Shown here in pieces: positions 1 to 6,210 of a stretch of DNA of 12,811 bases. The stretch's first letter is position 1. Each line of letters begins with the position of its first letter. The stretch is from Halocynthiibacter sp049608145 (GTDB lineage Bacteria > Pseudomonadota > Alphaproteobacteria > Rhodobacterales > Rhodobacteraceae): the NCBI RefSeq assembly GCF_049608145.1, contig NZ_JBMYXF010000070.1, positions 1-12,811 on the forward strand. Reading direction: 5' to 3'. The notes beneath the pieces were generated by a model. It searched no databases. It was not told the origin of the DNA and saw only the letters and a program-made list of their open reading frames with translations. Made by a program: the position numbers and the translations under genes.

Positions 1-136
1 TAGGCGCAGAGTTTTCGATCACAACGCTTTCAATACCAACGTTATCTTGTGCGAAGTGACGTTCCACATCTTTCACACCCGCAAAAGCAGGAGCAGCAAC
101 AGTCAGGGCGAGGATGGAGGCGATTACAGTTTTCAT
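1..136 (-). CDS. Small exported protein, N-terminal 45 residues only
   Basis: The visible part begins with a clear Sec signal peptide: MKT, a hydrophobic stretch (VIASILALTVA), then APAFA followed by GVKDVERHF, with probable signal peptidase I cleavage after AFA near residue 19. The mature part starts GVKDVERHFAQDNVGIESVV and runs off the window, so total length and fold are unknown. An AAAGG ribosome binding site lies about 8 bases before the ATG. The protein should be periplasmic. Rhodobacterales carry many short exported proteins with this kind of leader, but I do not recognise a named family and assign no function. It is separated from the upstream DUF1203 gene by about 195 bp, so it probably has its own promoter. 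Confidence 0.7.
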   Translation of the reverse strand, partial: MKTVIASILALTVAAPAFAGVKDVERHFAQDNVGIESVVIENSAP

Positions 137-292
137 AGCGTTAACCTTTCGGGTCTGGGTGTCTTTTGTTTCTGGGGAAGTCTTGTGCTTCCGATGAGAT
201 TGATTTGGGGATGCCCCAGATCACCTTCAAGACACAGAACCGTGAGGAATGCCTTTTATATGTTCACATATGCACACACGGATGTGAGCCGT

Positions 293-321
293 TGAAACCC
301 CAGGAAAGTCCAGAGGTTTCA
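293..321 (-). repeat. Inverted repeat after the DUF1203 gene, possible weak terminator
   Basis: The arms TGAAACC (293-299) and GGTTTCA (315-321) are perfectly complementary. The inside can extend the stem with GGA/TCC (303-305 with 309-311) across a symmetric 3x3 internal loop. It begins 11 bases past the DUF1203 stop codon on the minus strand. No T run follows, so a role as an intrinsic terminator is only possible, not shown. A second imperfectly explained symmetry, TCACAT-N12-ATGTGA, lies at 264-287. Confidence 0.35.
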
Positions 322-331
322 TTGAGCGAAT

Positions 332-805
332 TTATTGATCGCAGGTCACCACCCGGGTCAGGAAGCAGTTGTTGCGTGAGGAACGGATGTCGACGAAGGC
401 CACGTCATCGCGTTTCAGGAGTGTTTCAGCATATTGACGGAGGTCGGCCGCAGCAGTGATGTTCCCGGTGCTATAGATGATACGTTCACGCCGGTCATAG
501 GCCTTCAGCAGGTAATCTGGGCTGGATTGCAGCACTGGAGGCGTGTCGCTGGCCTTCCATGGGGCACAGGACTGTGCACAGAAAAAGACGGGTCCACATT
601 CTGCGTAGGGGTGCAGTTGTGTGAAGGGACGGGCCGCGGCGATAAGCATTTGATCACCTTCTGGGATATATTGCAGGCAATGGCGACAGGGGTTGCCTCC
701 CCCGTCTGAAATGGCCCGTTCTGCGGGTTGTCCGTTGTCATCCACGCCGCCGGCCCGAAGATTTCGCACCCAGGTGCTGTCGTAGTTCTGAAAGGTAATA
801 TTCAT
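332..805 (-). CDS. DUF1203 family protein
   Basis: The 157-residue product has the hallmarks of DUF1203: an RNLRAGGVDDNGQPAERAIS segment near residues 14-33, a CRHC motif (Cys40, Cys43) inside SDGGGNPCRHCLQYIPEGD, an ARPF segment at 58-61 and PYAECGPVFFCA at 67-78. The function of this family is not established. The CxxC and further cysteines (70, 76, 80) make metal binding or redox activity conceivable, but that is inference. No signal peptide or membrane segment is visible, so it is probably cytoplasmic. The reading frame is open to an ATG at 832. I prefer 805 because AGGA lies 7 bases before it and family members begin with a similar short strand (MNITF). A start at 808 is possible. It appears to be a single-gene unit. 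Confidence 0.85.
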   Translation of the reverse strand: MNITFQNYDSTWVRNLRAGGVDDNGQPAERAISDGGGNPCRHCLQYIPEGDQMLIAAARPFTQLHPYAECGPVFFCAQSCAPWKASDTPPVLQSSPDYLLKAYDRRERIIYSTGNITAAADLRQYAETLLKRDDVAFVDIRSSRNNCFLTRVVTCDQ

Positions 806-909
806 CATGTTTTCCTGTGTTTTGGGGAACATGACTTATGCGTGTGAACGCCGCGACCCGGATGTTGCGCTTTATGCGTGCGGAAGGAGGAATGTCGTTC
901 GACTAAATA

Positions 910-936
910 GGCCCCACCGAAAAGATCGATGGGGCC
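910..936 (-). terminator. Stem-loop downstream of fpr
   Basis: GGCCCCA (910-916) pairs perfectly with TGGGGCC (930-936). After one C/A mismatch the stem continues with CGA/TCG (918-920 with 926-928), leaving a 5-base loop. It lies 33 bases past the fpr stop codon. On the minus strand it is followed by TATTT, a poor U tract, so termination may be partial or factor-assisted. It is the only strong hairpin between fpr and the DUF1203 gene. Confidence 0.55.
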
Positions 937-968
937 ATCAGCAACGATTACAGTAGCGATGCTGGACG

Positions 969-1832
969 TTAGTCGAGGAAGGCTTTTTCCACCACGTAAT
1001 GGGCAGGCTTGGAATTTGCGCCTTCTTCCAGACCGTATTCCTCGAACATTTCTTTCAGTTCCAGGTTGAACGCCAGGTTGCCGCAGATCATCGCGCGGTC
1101 ATGTTCAGGGCAGAGAGGTGCAACATCGAGGTCACGGAAGGCTTCGCCGGACCGCATCAGGTCGGTGATGCGACCCATCTTGGGGCTCTCTTCGCGGGTG
1201 GTGGTCGGGTAGTATTTGATCTTCTTCCAGAACCCTTCACCGATGACTTCATTCAGAAGTTCGTCGTCCTTCAGGCCTTCAATCAGTTCCCGACCATAGA
1301 TTAGCTCATCTGCTTCACGGCAGGTGTGGGTGATGATGATCTCGTCGTAGTCTTCATAGGTCTGCGGTTCACGCAGCAGGGATGCGAAAGGCGCAAACCC
1401 CGTGCCTGTGGCAAAGAACCAGATGCGTTTGCCCGGGATCAATGCGTCATGCACCAATGTGCCAACGGGTTTTGGGCGTAGGATCACCTCGTCGCCGACT
1501 TTGATGTGCTGCAGTCGTGATGTCAGTGGGCCGTCTTCGACTTTGATCGAGTAGAATTCCATTTCTTCATCCCAGGACGGGGAGGCAATGGAATAGGCGC
1601 GCAGCAGTGGTTTCTGCTTGCCGGTTTCCGGATGGGGTTCGCCCATCAGGCCGATCATCACGAATTCACCGGACCGGAACCGCAGGGATGCGGGGCGGGT
1701 GCAGCGGAAACGGAACAGGCGATCTGTGTAATGCTGTACTTCGGTTACGGTCTGGGCGTCCGGAAGGGTGGGGACAGCTTTGACTGCGGGGGCGTCTGCG
1801 GTTGTATCGGTCACTTTTACATGCTCATTCAT
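969..1832 (-). CDS. fpr: Ferredoxin--NADP(+) reductase
   Basis: A flavoenzyme that passes electrons between NADPH and ferredoxin or flavodoxin in the cytoplasm. The 287-residue product closely resembles the Rhodobacter capsulatus plant-type/bacterial subclass. It has an FAD domain with SLRFRSGEFVMIG (49-61) and the flavin motif RAYSIASP (78-85), EFYSIKVEDGPLTSRLQHIK (92-111), a nucleotide loop ATGTGFAPFASL (141-152), MICGN (248-252) and the C-terminal VEKAFLD that sits over the flavin. Compared with the R. capsulatus protein there is a short insertion (EPHPETGKQKP, 65-75) and a longer N terminus. The ATG at 1832 is chosen because homology starts just after it. An in-frame TTG at 1874 would add 14 residues without family support. 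The ribosome site is weak (GGA) and directly follows a leader hairpin. It follows the cys operon on the same strand, 91 bp after DUF934, and so may feed electrons through ferredoxin to CysI. That link is inferred from position. Confidence 0.93.
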   Translation of the reverse strand: MNEHVKVTDTTADAPAVKAVPTLPDAQTVTEVQHYTDRLFRFRCTRPASLRFRSGEFVMIGLMGEPHPETGKQKPLLRAYSIASPSWDEEMEFYSIKVEDGPLTSRLQHIKVGDEVILRPKPVGTLVHDALIPGKRIWFFATGTGFAPFASLLREPQTYEDYDEIIITHTCREADELIYGRELIEGLKDDELLNEVIGEGFWKKIKYYPTTTREESPKMGRITDLMRSGEAFRDLDVAPLCPEHDRAMICGNLAFNLELKEMFEEYGLEEGANSKPAHYVVEKAFLD

Positions 1833-1839
1833 AGGGTCC

Positions 1840-1859
1840 GCGCGGGGAATACCCCACGC
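1840..1859 (-). promoter_or_regulatory. Hairpin in the fpr leader, adjacent to the start
   Basis: On the minus strand GCGTGGGG (1859-1852) pairs with CCCCGCGC (1847-1840) around a four-base loop TATT. This gives eight pairs including one G-U wobble. Only seven bases (GGACCCT) separate it from the fpr ATG. It may limit ribosome access or protect the transcript end. If translation started at the upstream TTG this region would instead be coding. Confidence 0.4.
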
Positions 1860-1875
1860 CCTTTCATCTCTCAAT

Positions 1876-1890
1876 AGGGCAATTTGCCCT
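1876..1890. promoter_or_regulatory. 15-bp palindrome between DUF934 and fpr
   Basis: AGGGCAA-T-TTGCCCT is a perfect 7+7 palindrome around a single base. It lies 44 bp upstream of the fpr start and 33 bp past the DUF934 stop codon. It could be an operator for fpr or the stem of a terminator for the cys operon. No T run follows on the minus strand, which favours a protein-binding site, but nothing in the sequence names the protein. Confidence 0.4.
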
Positions 1891-1923
1891 GGAGGTCTAG
1901 TTTGTTTGTGTGCGAATGATTAA

Positions 1924-2340
1924 TCAGCCGCGCAGACGCGACTGATAATTGTTGTCCTGCCAGTTGGCGCGGGCAAGCCATTCGCCTTCGGGCTGGCGTG
2001 CGGCCAGATCCGTGTCGATTTCAACTTCGTCAAAACCGGATCGGCGCGCCATGGCGTATTGATCTGAAATCACATGTCCACGGGCCCGCAAACGCCCAAC
2101 AAAGCCCAGATCCCGCAAACGACGCGCAAGGGTAAAGCCGCGGCCATCCGCAAAAGACGGGAAGTCGATGCGCACAAGATCAACGTTGTTCAAAAGCTGT
2201 GGCAGGTCTTCCACTGCAACATCCGAAGGCAGATCCACCGCAAGGGCAGGCGGGTGGTTCGCGGGCAGTTCTTCCAGCGTGAAAAAGCCATGTTCCCAGT
2301 CTTCCACGGTGAAACCCGCGTCATTAATGATTACAGTCAT
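1924..2340 (-). CDS. DUF934 family protein of the sulfite reduction operon
   Basis: The 138-residue protein matches DUF934, a small family found next to cysH and cysI in many proteobacteria and often labelled as an oxidoreductase probably involved in sulfite reduction. The typical core is visible: IDFPSFADGRGFTLARRLRD (58-77), then GRLRARGHVISDQYAMARRSGFDEVE (82-107). It has no cysteine at all, no signal peptide and no membrane segment, so it does not carry an iron-sulfur cluster itself. Its ATG overlaps the cysH stop in an ATGA, so the two genes are translationally coupled. The biochemical role is not known to me. From its constant position it probably assists CysH or CysI. Confidence 0.85.
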   Translation of the reverse strand: MTVIINDAGFTVEDWEHGFFTLEELPANHPPALAVDLPSDVAVEDLPQLLNNVDLVRIDFPSFADGRGFTLARRLRDLGFVGRLRARGHVISDQYAMARRSGFDEVEIDTDLAARQPEGEWLARANWQDNNYQSRLRG

Positions 2341-3098
2341 CAGAATACTTCCCCTGATTGTGCCACGGGTGTGCGCACCATTTTTCCATTTTCAAAGTGA
2401 ATGCCACACTCTGATTTATTCTGTCCGCGCCAGCGGCCTGCACGCGGGTCTTCGCCATCACGTACGCGAGATGTACATGGGGCACAGCCAAGCGATGCAA
2501 AGCCCTTTTTCACCAGCGGGTGACGCGGCAGATTGTTGTTTTCCATATATTCGCGGATGGTGTCCGGCGTGAAATGGGCCATTGGGTTCACCTTGATGCG
2601 GCTTTCCCCATCGGCTTCGAACAGGTCCATCTGCGCACGAATACCGCTTTGATACCGCTTGCGCCCGGTGATCCAAGCATCAAAACCGGACAGCGCTTTT
2701 TCAAGCGGGCGGGTTTTGCGTAGGGCGCAACAGGCATTTGTGGATCGCTGCCAGAGCAGGGCGTCATTGTCTTCAAGGAACATTTCGTTGCGATCCGGGG
2801 AAATCACACGCACATCGGTCAGGCGCAGCTGGTCCGCCACCTGACGTTGATAGGCGATGGTTTCCTCAAACAGCATTTCCGTGTTCAAAAACAACACAGG
2901 AACCGTGCGATCCAGCGTTGCCAGCAGGTGCAGCAGCACAACGGATTCTGCCCCAAAGGACGAAACCATCGCAATGCGCCCGGTCAGCGGATCAGACAGG
3001 GCATGGGACAGGATGTCCTGCGCACTGTGGTGGCGATACCGCGCGTTTAACTCAGCCGCGCGTTCAGCTGCGGCGGGTAAGGGGGCTTCAAGCGGCAT
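2340..3098 (-). CDS. cysH: Assimilatory adenylyl-sulfate (APS) reductase, CysH family
   Basis: Reduces activated sulfate to sulfite in cysteine biosynthesis. The 252-residue product has the nucleotide loop SSFGAES (46-52), LNTEMLF (71-77), GRKRYQS (145-151) and the catalytic cysteine in ECGIHF (Cys231). It also carries two cysteine pairs, Cys123-Cys124 (NACCALRK) and Cys205/Cys208 (LGCAPCTS). These ligate a 4Fe-4S cluster in the APS-using branch and are missing in E. coli-type PAPS reductases, so the substrate is most likely APS, with thioredoxin as reductant. The frame stays open to 3383 inside cysI. The ATG at 3098 is chosen because GGAGG lies nine bases before it, whereas the ATG at 3107 directly abuts that GGAGG. 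It overlaps the end of cysI by 11 bp and the DUF934 start by ATGA. ATP sulfurylase genes are not in the window. Confidence 0.93.
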   Translation of the reverse strand: MPLEAPLPAAAERAAELNARYRHHSAQDILSHALSDPLTGRIAMVSSFGAESVVLLHLLATLDRTVPVLFLNTEMLFEETIAYQRQVADQLRLTDVRVISPDRNEMFLEDNDALLWQRSTNACCALRKTRPLEKALSGFDAWITGRKRYQSGIRAQMDLFEADGESRIKVNPMAHFTPDTIREYMENNNLPRHPLVKKGFASLGCAPCTSRVRDGEDPRAGRWRGQNKSECGIHFENGKMVRTPVAQSGEVF

Positions 3099-4755
3099 GT
3101 TTCGCATCCTCCGGGTAAAGAAGGGATTTGAACGGTGCAGCGCCAAGGCGGCGGTATGCAGCAAGGAAGGTTTCTGCTGGATCAGTCCGGAGGTCGAGAT
3201 AGCCAAGAACAAGCCTTTCGATCGCCGGAACAATTGCATCATAGGCAAAGCCAGGGCCTGCACGTTCACCAACAGAGGCCGTTTCAGTGCCGTCACCACC
3301 AAGCGTGATCTGATAGTTTTCAACCCCGGCGCGGTCGAGACCCAGAATGCCAATATGGCCCACATGGTGGTGTCCACATGCATTGATACACCCGGAAATC
3401 TTAATTTTCAGTGCGCCGATGTCATGTTCCACGCCCAATTCCTGTACGCGGTTGGCAATCTGCTGTGCCACAGGGATGGAACGCGCGGTGGCAAGGGCAC
3501 AGTAATCCATACCGGGGCAGGCGATAATATCTGAGGCCAGACCAATGTTGGCTGTGCCCAGACCTGCGGTTTTCAACTGTTTGAAGATCAAAGGTAGATC
3601 GGATTTCTTCACATGGGGCAGGATGACGTTTTGTTCATGGCTGATGCGCAGCTCGTCATAGGCGTGATCGCGGGCGATATCGGCCAGCAGGTGCATCTGT
3701 TCCGTGGTCGCATCACCCGGCGTGTCGCCATGGGCTTTCAGTGACACGGAAACAATCGCGTGGTCGTCGCGTTTGTGATCGGTGATGTTTGTGTCGACCC
3801 AGGAGCGGAACACAGGATCCGTCGCGTAAGCCGCATCAAAGACGCCGTTGTCAGACGCTTCCCAAACCGGGGGCTGAAAATGCGCTTCGATATCGGCCAA
3901 AAGTTCCTGATCTACGCCAGAGAACTGCGGGCGCAGGGTGTTGAAGCGGTCTTCGACCAGCGCGCTGATTTTCTCGATGCCGTTCTCATGCACGGTGATC
4001 TTGATGCGGGCTTTGTATTTGTTGTCGCGGCGCCCCAGGGTGTTCCAGACGGAAACCACAGCTTCGCAATATGGCAGAAGATCGGCCTTTGGCAGGAAGG
4101 CGCGCAGCACTTTACCGACCATAGGCGTACGGCCAAGGCCACCGCCAACGATCACTTCGAAACCGGGTTCACCCGCTTCATTGCGCACCATGCGCAGCCC
4201 GATGTCATGGGCTTTGGTCACGGCGCGGTCATTCGGGGAGCCTGTGATCGCGATCTTGAATTTGCGCGGTAGGAACTGGAATTCCGGGTGATCTGTAGAC
4301 CACTGACGCAGCAGTTCAGCCACGGGGCGTGGATCTTCGATCTCATCCTTGGCGGCACCGGCGAAATGATCGGCGGTGACGTTGCGGATGGTGTTGCCAG
4401 AGGTTTGGATCGCATGCAGGCCAACTTCACCCAAGCTGTCCAGGATATCAGGCACATCTGATAGCGTGGGCCAGTTGTACTGGATGTTCTGACGCGTGGT
4501 GAAATGGCCGTAGCCCTTGTCATATTTCGCAGCCACGTCACCAAGGCGACGCATTTGTGCGCCGGAAAGCGTGCCGTAAGGGATCGCAACCCGCAGCATA
4601 TAGGCGTGCAATTGCAGGTACAGTCCGTTCATCAAGCGCAGAGGCTTGAATTCATCTTCGGTCAGGTTGCCAGCCACGCGGCGTTCAACCTGGGCGCGGA
4701 ATTGTGCGTTGCGCTCGTTCAGGAAGGCGCGGTCGAAGTCGTTATAATGGTACAT
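3088..4755 (-). CDS. cysI: Sulfite reductase hemoprotein (nitrite/sulfite reductase family)
   Basis: Six-electron reduction of sulfite to sulfide. The 555-residue protein has the two-fold repeated ferredoxin-like and siroheme-binding layout of the family. Siroheme/substrate segments are visible at YGHFTTRQNIQYNWP (82-96) and SGNTIRNVTADHF (119-131). The cluster ligands are CPGMDYC (Cys413, Cys419) and SGCINACGHHH (Cys456, Cys460). The second motif joins the 4Fe-4S cluster to the siroheme iron. The start is supported by AGGAG seven bases upstream. It is preceded by DUF2849 with a 2-bp gap and overlaps cysH. Neighbouring sulfur genes point to sulfite rather than nitrite as substrate. No CysJ flavoprotein is encoded here, so a ferredoxin reduced by Fpr is the likely donor (inference). 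Confidence 0.94.
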   Translation of the reverse strand: MYHYNDFDRAFLNERNAQFRAQVERRVAGNLTEDEFKPLRLMNGLYLQLHAYMLRVAIPYGTLSGAQMRRLGDVAAKYDKGYGHFTTRQNIQYNWPTLSDVPDILDSLGEVGLHAIQTSGNTIRNVTADHFAGAAKDEIEDPRPVAELLRQWSTDHPEFQFLPRKFKIAITGSPNDRAVTKAHDIGLRMVRNEAGEPGFEVIVGGGLGRTPMVGKVLRAFLPKADLLPYCEAVVSVWNTLGRRDNKYKARIKITVHENGIEKISALVEDRFNTLRPQFSGVDQELLADIEAHFQPPVWEASDNGVFDAAYATDPVFRSWVDTNITDHKRDDHAIVSVSLKAHGDTPGDATTEQMHLLADIARDHAYDELRISHEQNVILPHVKKSDLPLIFKQLKTAGLGTANIGLASDIIACPGMDYCALATARSIPVAQQIANRVQELGVEHDIGALKIKISGCINACGHHHVGHIGILGLDRAGVENYQITLGGDGTETASVGERAGPGFAYDAIVPAIERLVLGYLDLRTDPAETFLAAYRRLGAAPFKSLLYPEDAKHAA

Positions 4756-4757
4756 GT

Positions 4758-5075
4758 TCAGGCTCCTGCGCTTGCGGTTTCAGCTTGCTTGCCGTGGAAA
4801 TAATTGGATGGGCCAGTGGCGCGAAATTCTTCGCGGAAATGCACTGGTTCCGGGCCGTTGTCGCCCATAACTGCGTCTGCCTGCATCACACCCACAGCGA
4901 TATTCTGCTGGGCGTTGGCGATGGCGAACTGTGCGTCGGCTGCGTCTTGTTCGGTGAACAGCGCGGCATCCGCGTGGGCAGAGACCCAACAGCTGTCCGC
5001 AGACCAGTAGATCACGTCACCTGAGAGCAGGTGATTTGCGGTGATGACTTTTGGTGTGAAGGGGCGACGGCTCAT
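4758..5075 (-). CDS. DUF2849 family protein of the sulfite reduction operon
   Basis: A 105-residue cytoplasmic protein of the small DUF2849 family, which in alphaproteobacteria sits between cysG and cysI. The N-terminal half, RPFTPKVITANHLLSGDVIY followed by W-S, reads as a beta-rich fold. The middle holds DAALFTEQDAADAQFAIANA (37-56), a helix rich in Ala and Asp/Glu, and the C-terminal segment has VHFREEFRATGPSNYF (78-93). No known catalytic motif is visible. Its ATG overlaps the cysG stop in ATGA, and AAGGA lies 8 bases before it. The role is unknown to me. Strict linkage suggests a helper for sulfite reductase assembly or electron delivery, which is inference only. Confidence 0.85.
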   Translation of the reverse strand: MSRRPFTPKVITANHLLSGDVIYWSADSCWVSAHADAALFTEQDAADAQFAIANAQQNIAVGVMQADAVMGDNGPEPVHFREEFRATGPSNYFHGKQAETASAGA

Positions 5076-6070
5076 GAGCTTTGTCCTTGCTGCAGCTGGG
5101 GCGTGTGTTGTTTGGTGAAGGGAAGACCCGGCAGAATGGCGCAATCCACGCCAGCGCCTAGGGCTTTGGAAATCAGGGTGTCGGGGGTGCCGGTGCCGGG
5201 TTTTAAGCGCACGATGGATGCGCCATTGCGTACGGCATTCAGGATGTCGGTGGCCGGGGTGGCGGCAGGCAGAAATTCAGCTTCGCGGCGGGCCAGTTCC
5301 AGGATTTCACCGGAGACATCATGATCTGCGATGACAATATCAGCGCGGTCAATGGCACGGCGGGCACGGATCGACAGCATGTCAGCCTCGCCCGCGCCGG
5401 TGCCGATCAGATCGATGCGGCCTGCCGCGTCTTCTTCGTTTAGGTGCTGGACCAGGAGCGTATCAAGCGCATCACGTACGCCAGCTTCGCCGCCGTTTGC
5501 ATAGGCCTGCGGGCCTGTGTGGTTATAATAGTCGGCCCAGAAATCACGGCGTGCACGGCCAGCGGGCAGGGCAAAGGCGCGGGAACGGAAGGATTTCCCG
5601 ATTTCAGCCAGGGTGCCCAGAACCGGAGAGAGTTCTTCTTCAAGGCTGGCTTTGATCGCGCGGGCCAGAACAGGTGCTGCGCCTTCTGTGCCGATGGCGA
5701 TGGTCACGGGGTCACGGTCGACAATGGCGGGGGTGATGAAATCGCTGTCCTGAAGATTGTCGACGATATTCACCGGCACAGACTGTGCCTGCGCCATGGC
5801 GCGGATGTTCTGATCGCGGGCGTCATCTTCATCGGCAGCATAAACAAGGGAGGCACCGGTGATGTCGGTGAAACGCAGATCGCGGATCTGTAGGGAAATT
5901 TTCCCTTGTGTCGCAAGGCTGCGGATCGCGTCAGACGGGGCAGATGAGAACACATCCAGTTTTGCCTGTGTCTTAACAAGAAGGCGCAGTTTCGCAATGG
6001 CCGCATCGCCGCCGCCGGAGAGCACAATGCGCGCGCCATCGGTCTTCATGTAAATCGGGAAATGGTCCAT
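5072..6070 (-). CDS. cysG: Siroheme synthase CysG-like: intact Met8-type half, shortened methyltransferase half
   Basis: The first ~215 residues match precorrin-2 dehydrogenase/sirohydrochlorin ferrochelatase: the NAD loop LSGGGDAAIAKLRLL (17-31), NIVDNLQDSDFITPAIVDRD (101-120) including Asp104 at the position of the catalytic aspartate, and APVLARAIKASLEEE (132-146). From about 219 the sequence follows the uroporphyrinogen-III methyltransferase (SUMT) domain only loosely. IDLIGTGAGEADML stands where GAGPGDPDLL is usual, ADHDVSGEIL where YDRLVSPEIL is usual, and RLKPGTGTPDTL where RLKGGDPFIFG is usual. The protein stops at 332 residues, against roughly 450-480 for full CysG. It therefore lacks the second SUMT lobe and key SAM/substrate loops. 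It probably performs only the oxidation and iron insertion steps, with precorrin-2 supplied by a separate methyltransferase elsewhere. First gene of the operon. Confidence 0.9.
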   Translation of the reverse strand: MDHFPIYMKTDGARIVLSGGGDAAIAKLRLLVKTQAKLDVFSSAPSDAIRSLATQGKISLQIRDLRFTDITGASLVYAADEDDARDQNIRAMAQAQSVPVNIVDNLQDSDFITPAIVDRDPVTIAIGTEGAAPVLARAIKASLEEELSPVLGTLAEIGKSFRSRAFALPAGRARRDFWADYYNHTGPQAYANGGEAGVRDALDTLLVQHLNEEDAAGRIDLIGTGAGEADMLSIRARRAIDRADIVIADHDVSGEILELARREAEFLPAATPATDILNAVRNGASIVRLKPGTGTPDTLISKALGAGVDCAILPGLPFTKQHTPQLQQGQSS

Positions 6071-6079
6071 TGTTCCGCA

Positions 6080-6098
6080 ATCCTGCTTGTTTCAGGAT
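6080..6098 (-). promoter_or_regulatory. Hairpin in the cysG leader overlapping a candidate ribosome site
   Basis: ATCCTG (6080-6085) and CAGGAT (6093-6098) form perfect 6-bp arms around seven bases. In the minus-strand transcript the downstream arm contains AGGA, 11 to 14 bases before the cysG ATG, so folding could mask part of the ribosome site. The stem is short. A chance repeat cannot be excluded. Confidence 0.3.
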
Positions 6099-6115
6099 GA
6101 TATATAGGATATTTT

Positions 6116-6138
6116 CCCGATATTGCGCTAGTATCGGG
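6116..6138. promoter_or_regulatory. Inverted repeat between lrp and cysG, candidate operator
   Basis: CCCGATA (6116-6122) and TATCGGG (6132-6138) are perfect 7-bp arms with nine bases between them, so the centres of the two arms are 16 bp apart. The site lies in the 140-bp divergent intergenic region, 46 bp from the cysG start and 72 bp from the lrp start. That is where an autoregulating Lrp-family protein that also controls the cys operon would be expected to bind. Binding is inferred from placement and symmetry. Confidence 0.45.
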
Positions 6139-6151
6139 CGTAGATAAGAAC

Positions 6152-6197
6152 AATCATTCCGGCTTTTGCGCCCAGAAGGCGAATATTTCCGGTTTTT
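6152..6197. repeat. Two direct repeat copies 30 bp apart upstream of lrp
   Basis: AATCATTCCGGCTTTT (6152-6167) and AATATTTCCGGTTTTT (6182-6197) agree at 13 of 16 positions and begin exactly 30 bp apart, close to three helical turns. The second copy ends just before the AAGGAGA ribosome site of lrp. Phased repeats of this kind suit a multimeric regulator wrapping DNA, as Lrp-family proteins do. It could also be an AT-rich coincidence. Confidence 0.35.
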
Positions 6198-6210
6198 AAG
6201 GAGAAGCGGA

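Noticed and set aside
264..287. TCACAT-N12-ATGTGA symmetry upstream of the first minus-strand gene
   Set aside because: The order of the half-sites is reversed relative to CRP/FNR boxes and the spacing is too wide. No matching promoter could be placed beside it.
892..906. Strong AAGGAGG followed by a four-codon plus-strand frame (Met-Ser-Phe-Asp-stop)
   Set aside because: Too short to support as a gene. The spacing of the AGGAGG to the ATG is too tight, and there is no evidence of a plus-strand transcript there.
1833..1874. Longer fpr starting from TTG at 1874
   Set aside because: The added residues run through a hairpin, lack homology to known reductases, and an ATG at 1832 is available.
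3099..3383. N-terminal extension of cysH by about 95 residues
   Set aside because: It would lie wholly inside cysI in another frame. A proper GGAGG-ATG arrangement at 3098 and the family length of about 250 residues support the shorter protein.
2857..3534. Plus-strand open frame of 225 codons across cysH and cysI
   Set aside because: Lies entirely opposite two strongly supported genes and shows no domain or ribosome site worth keeping.
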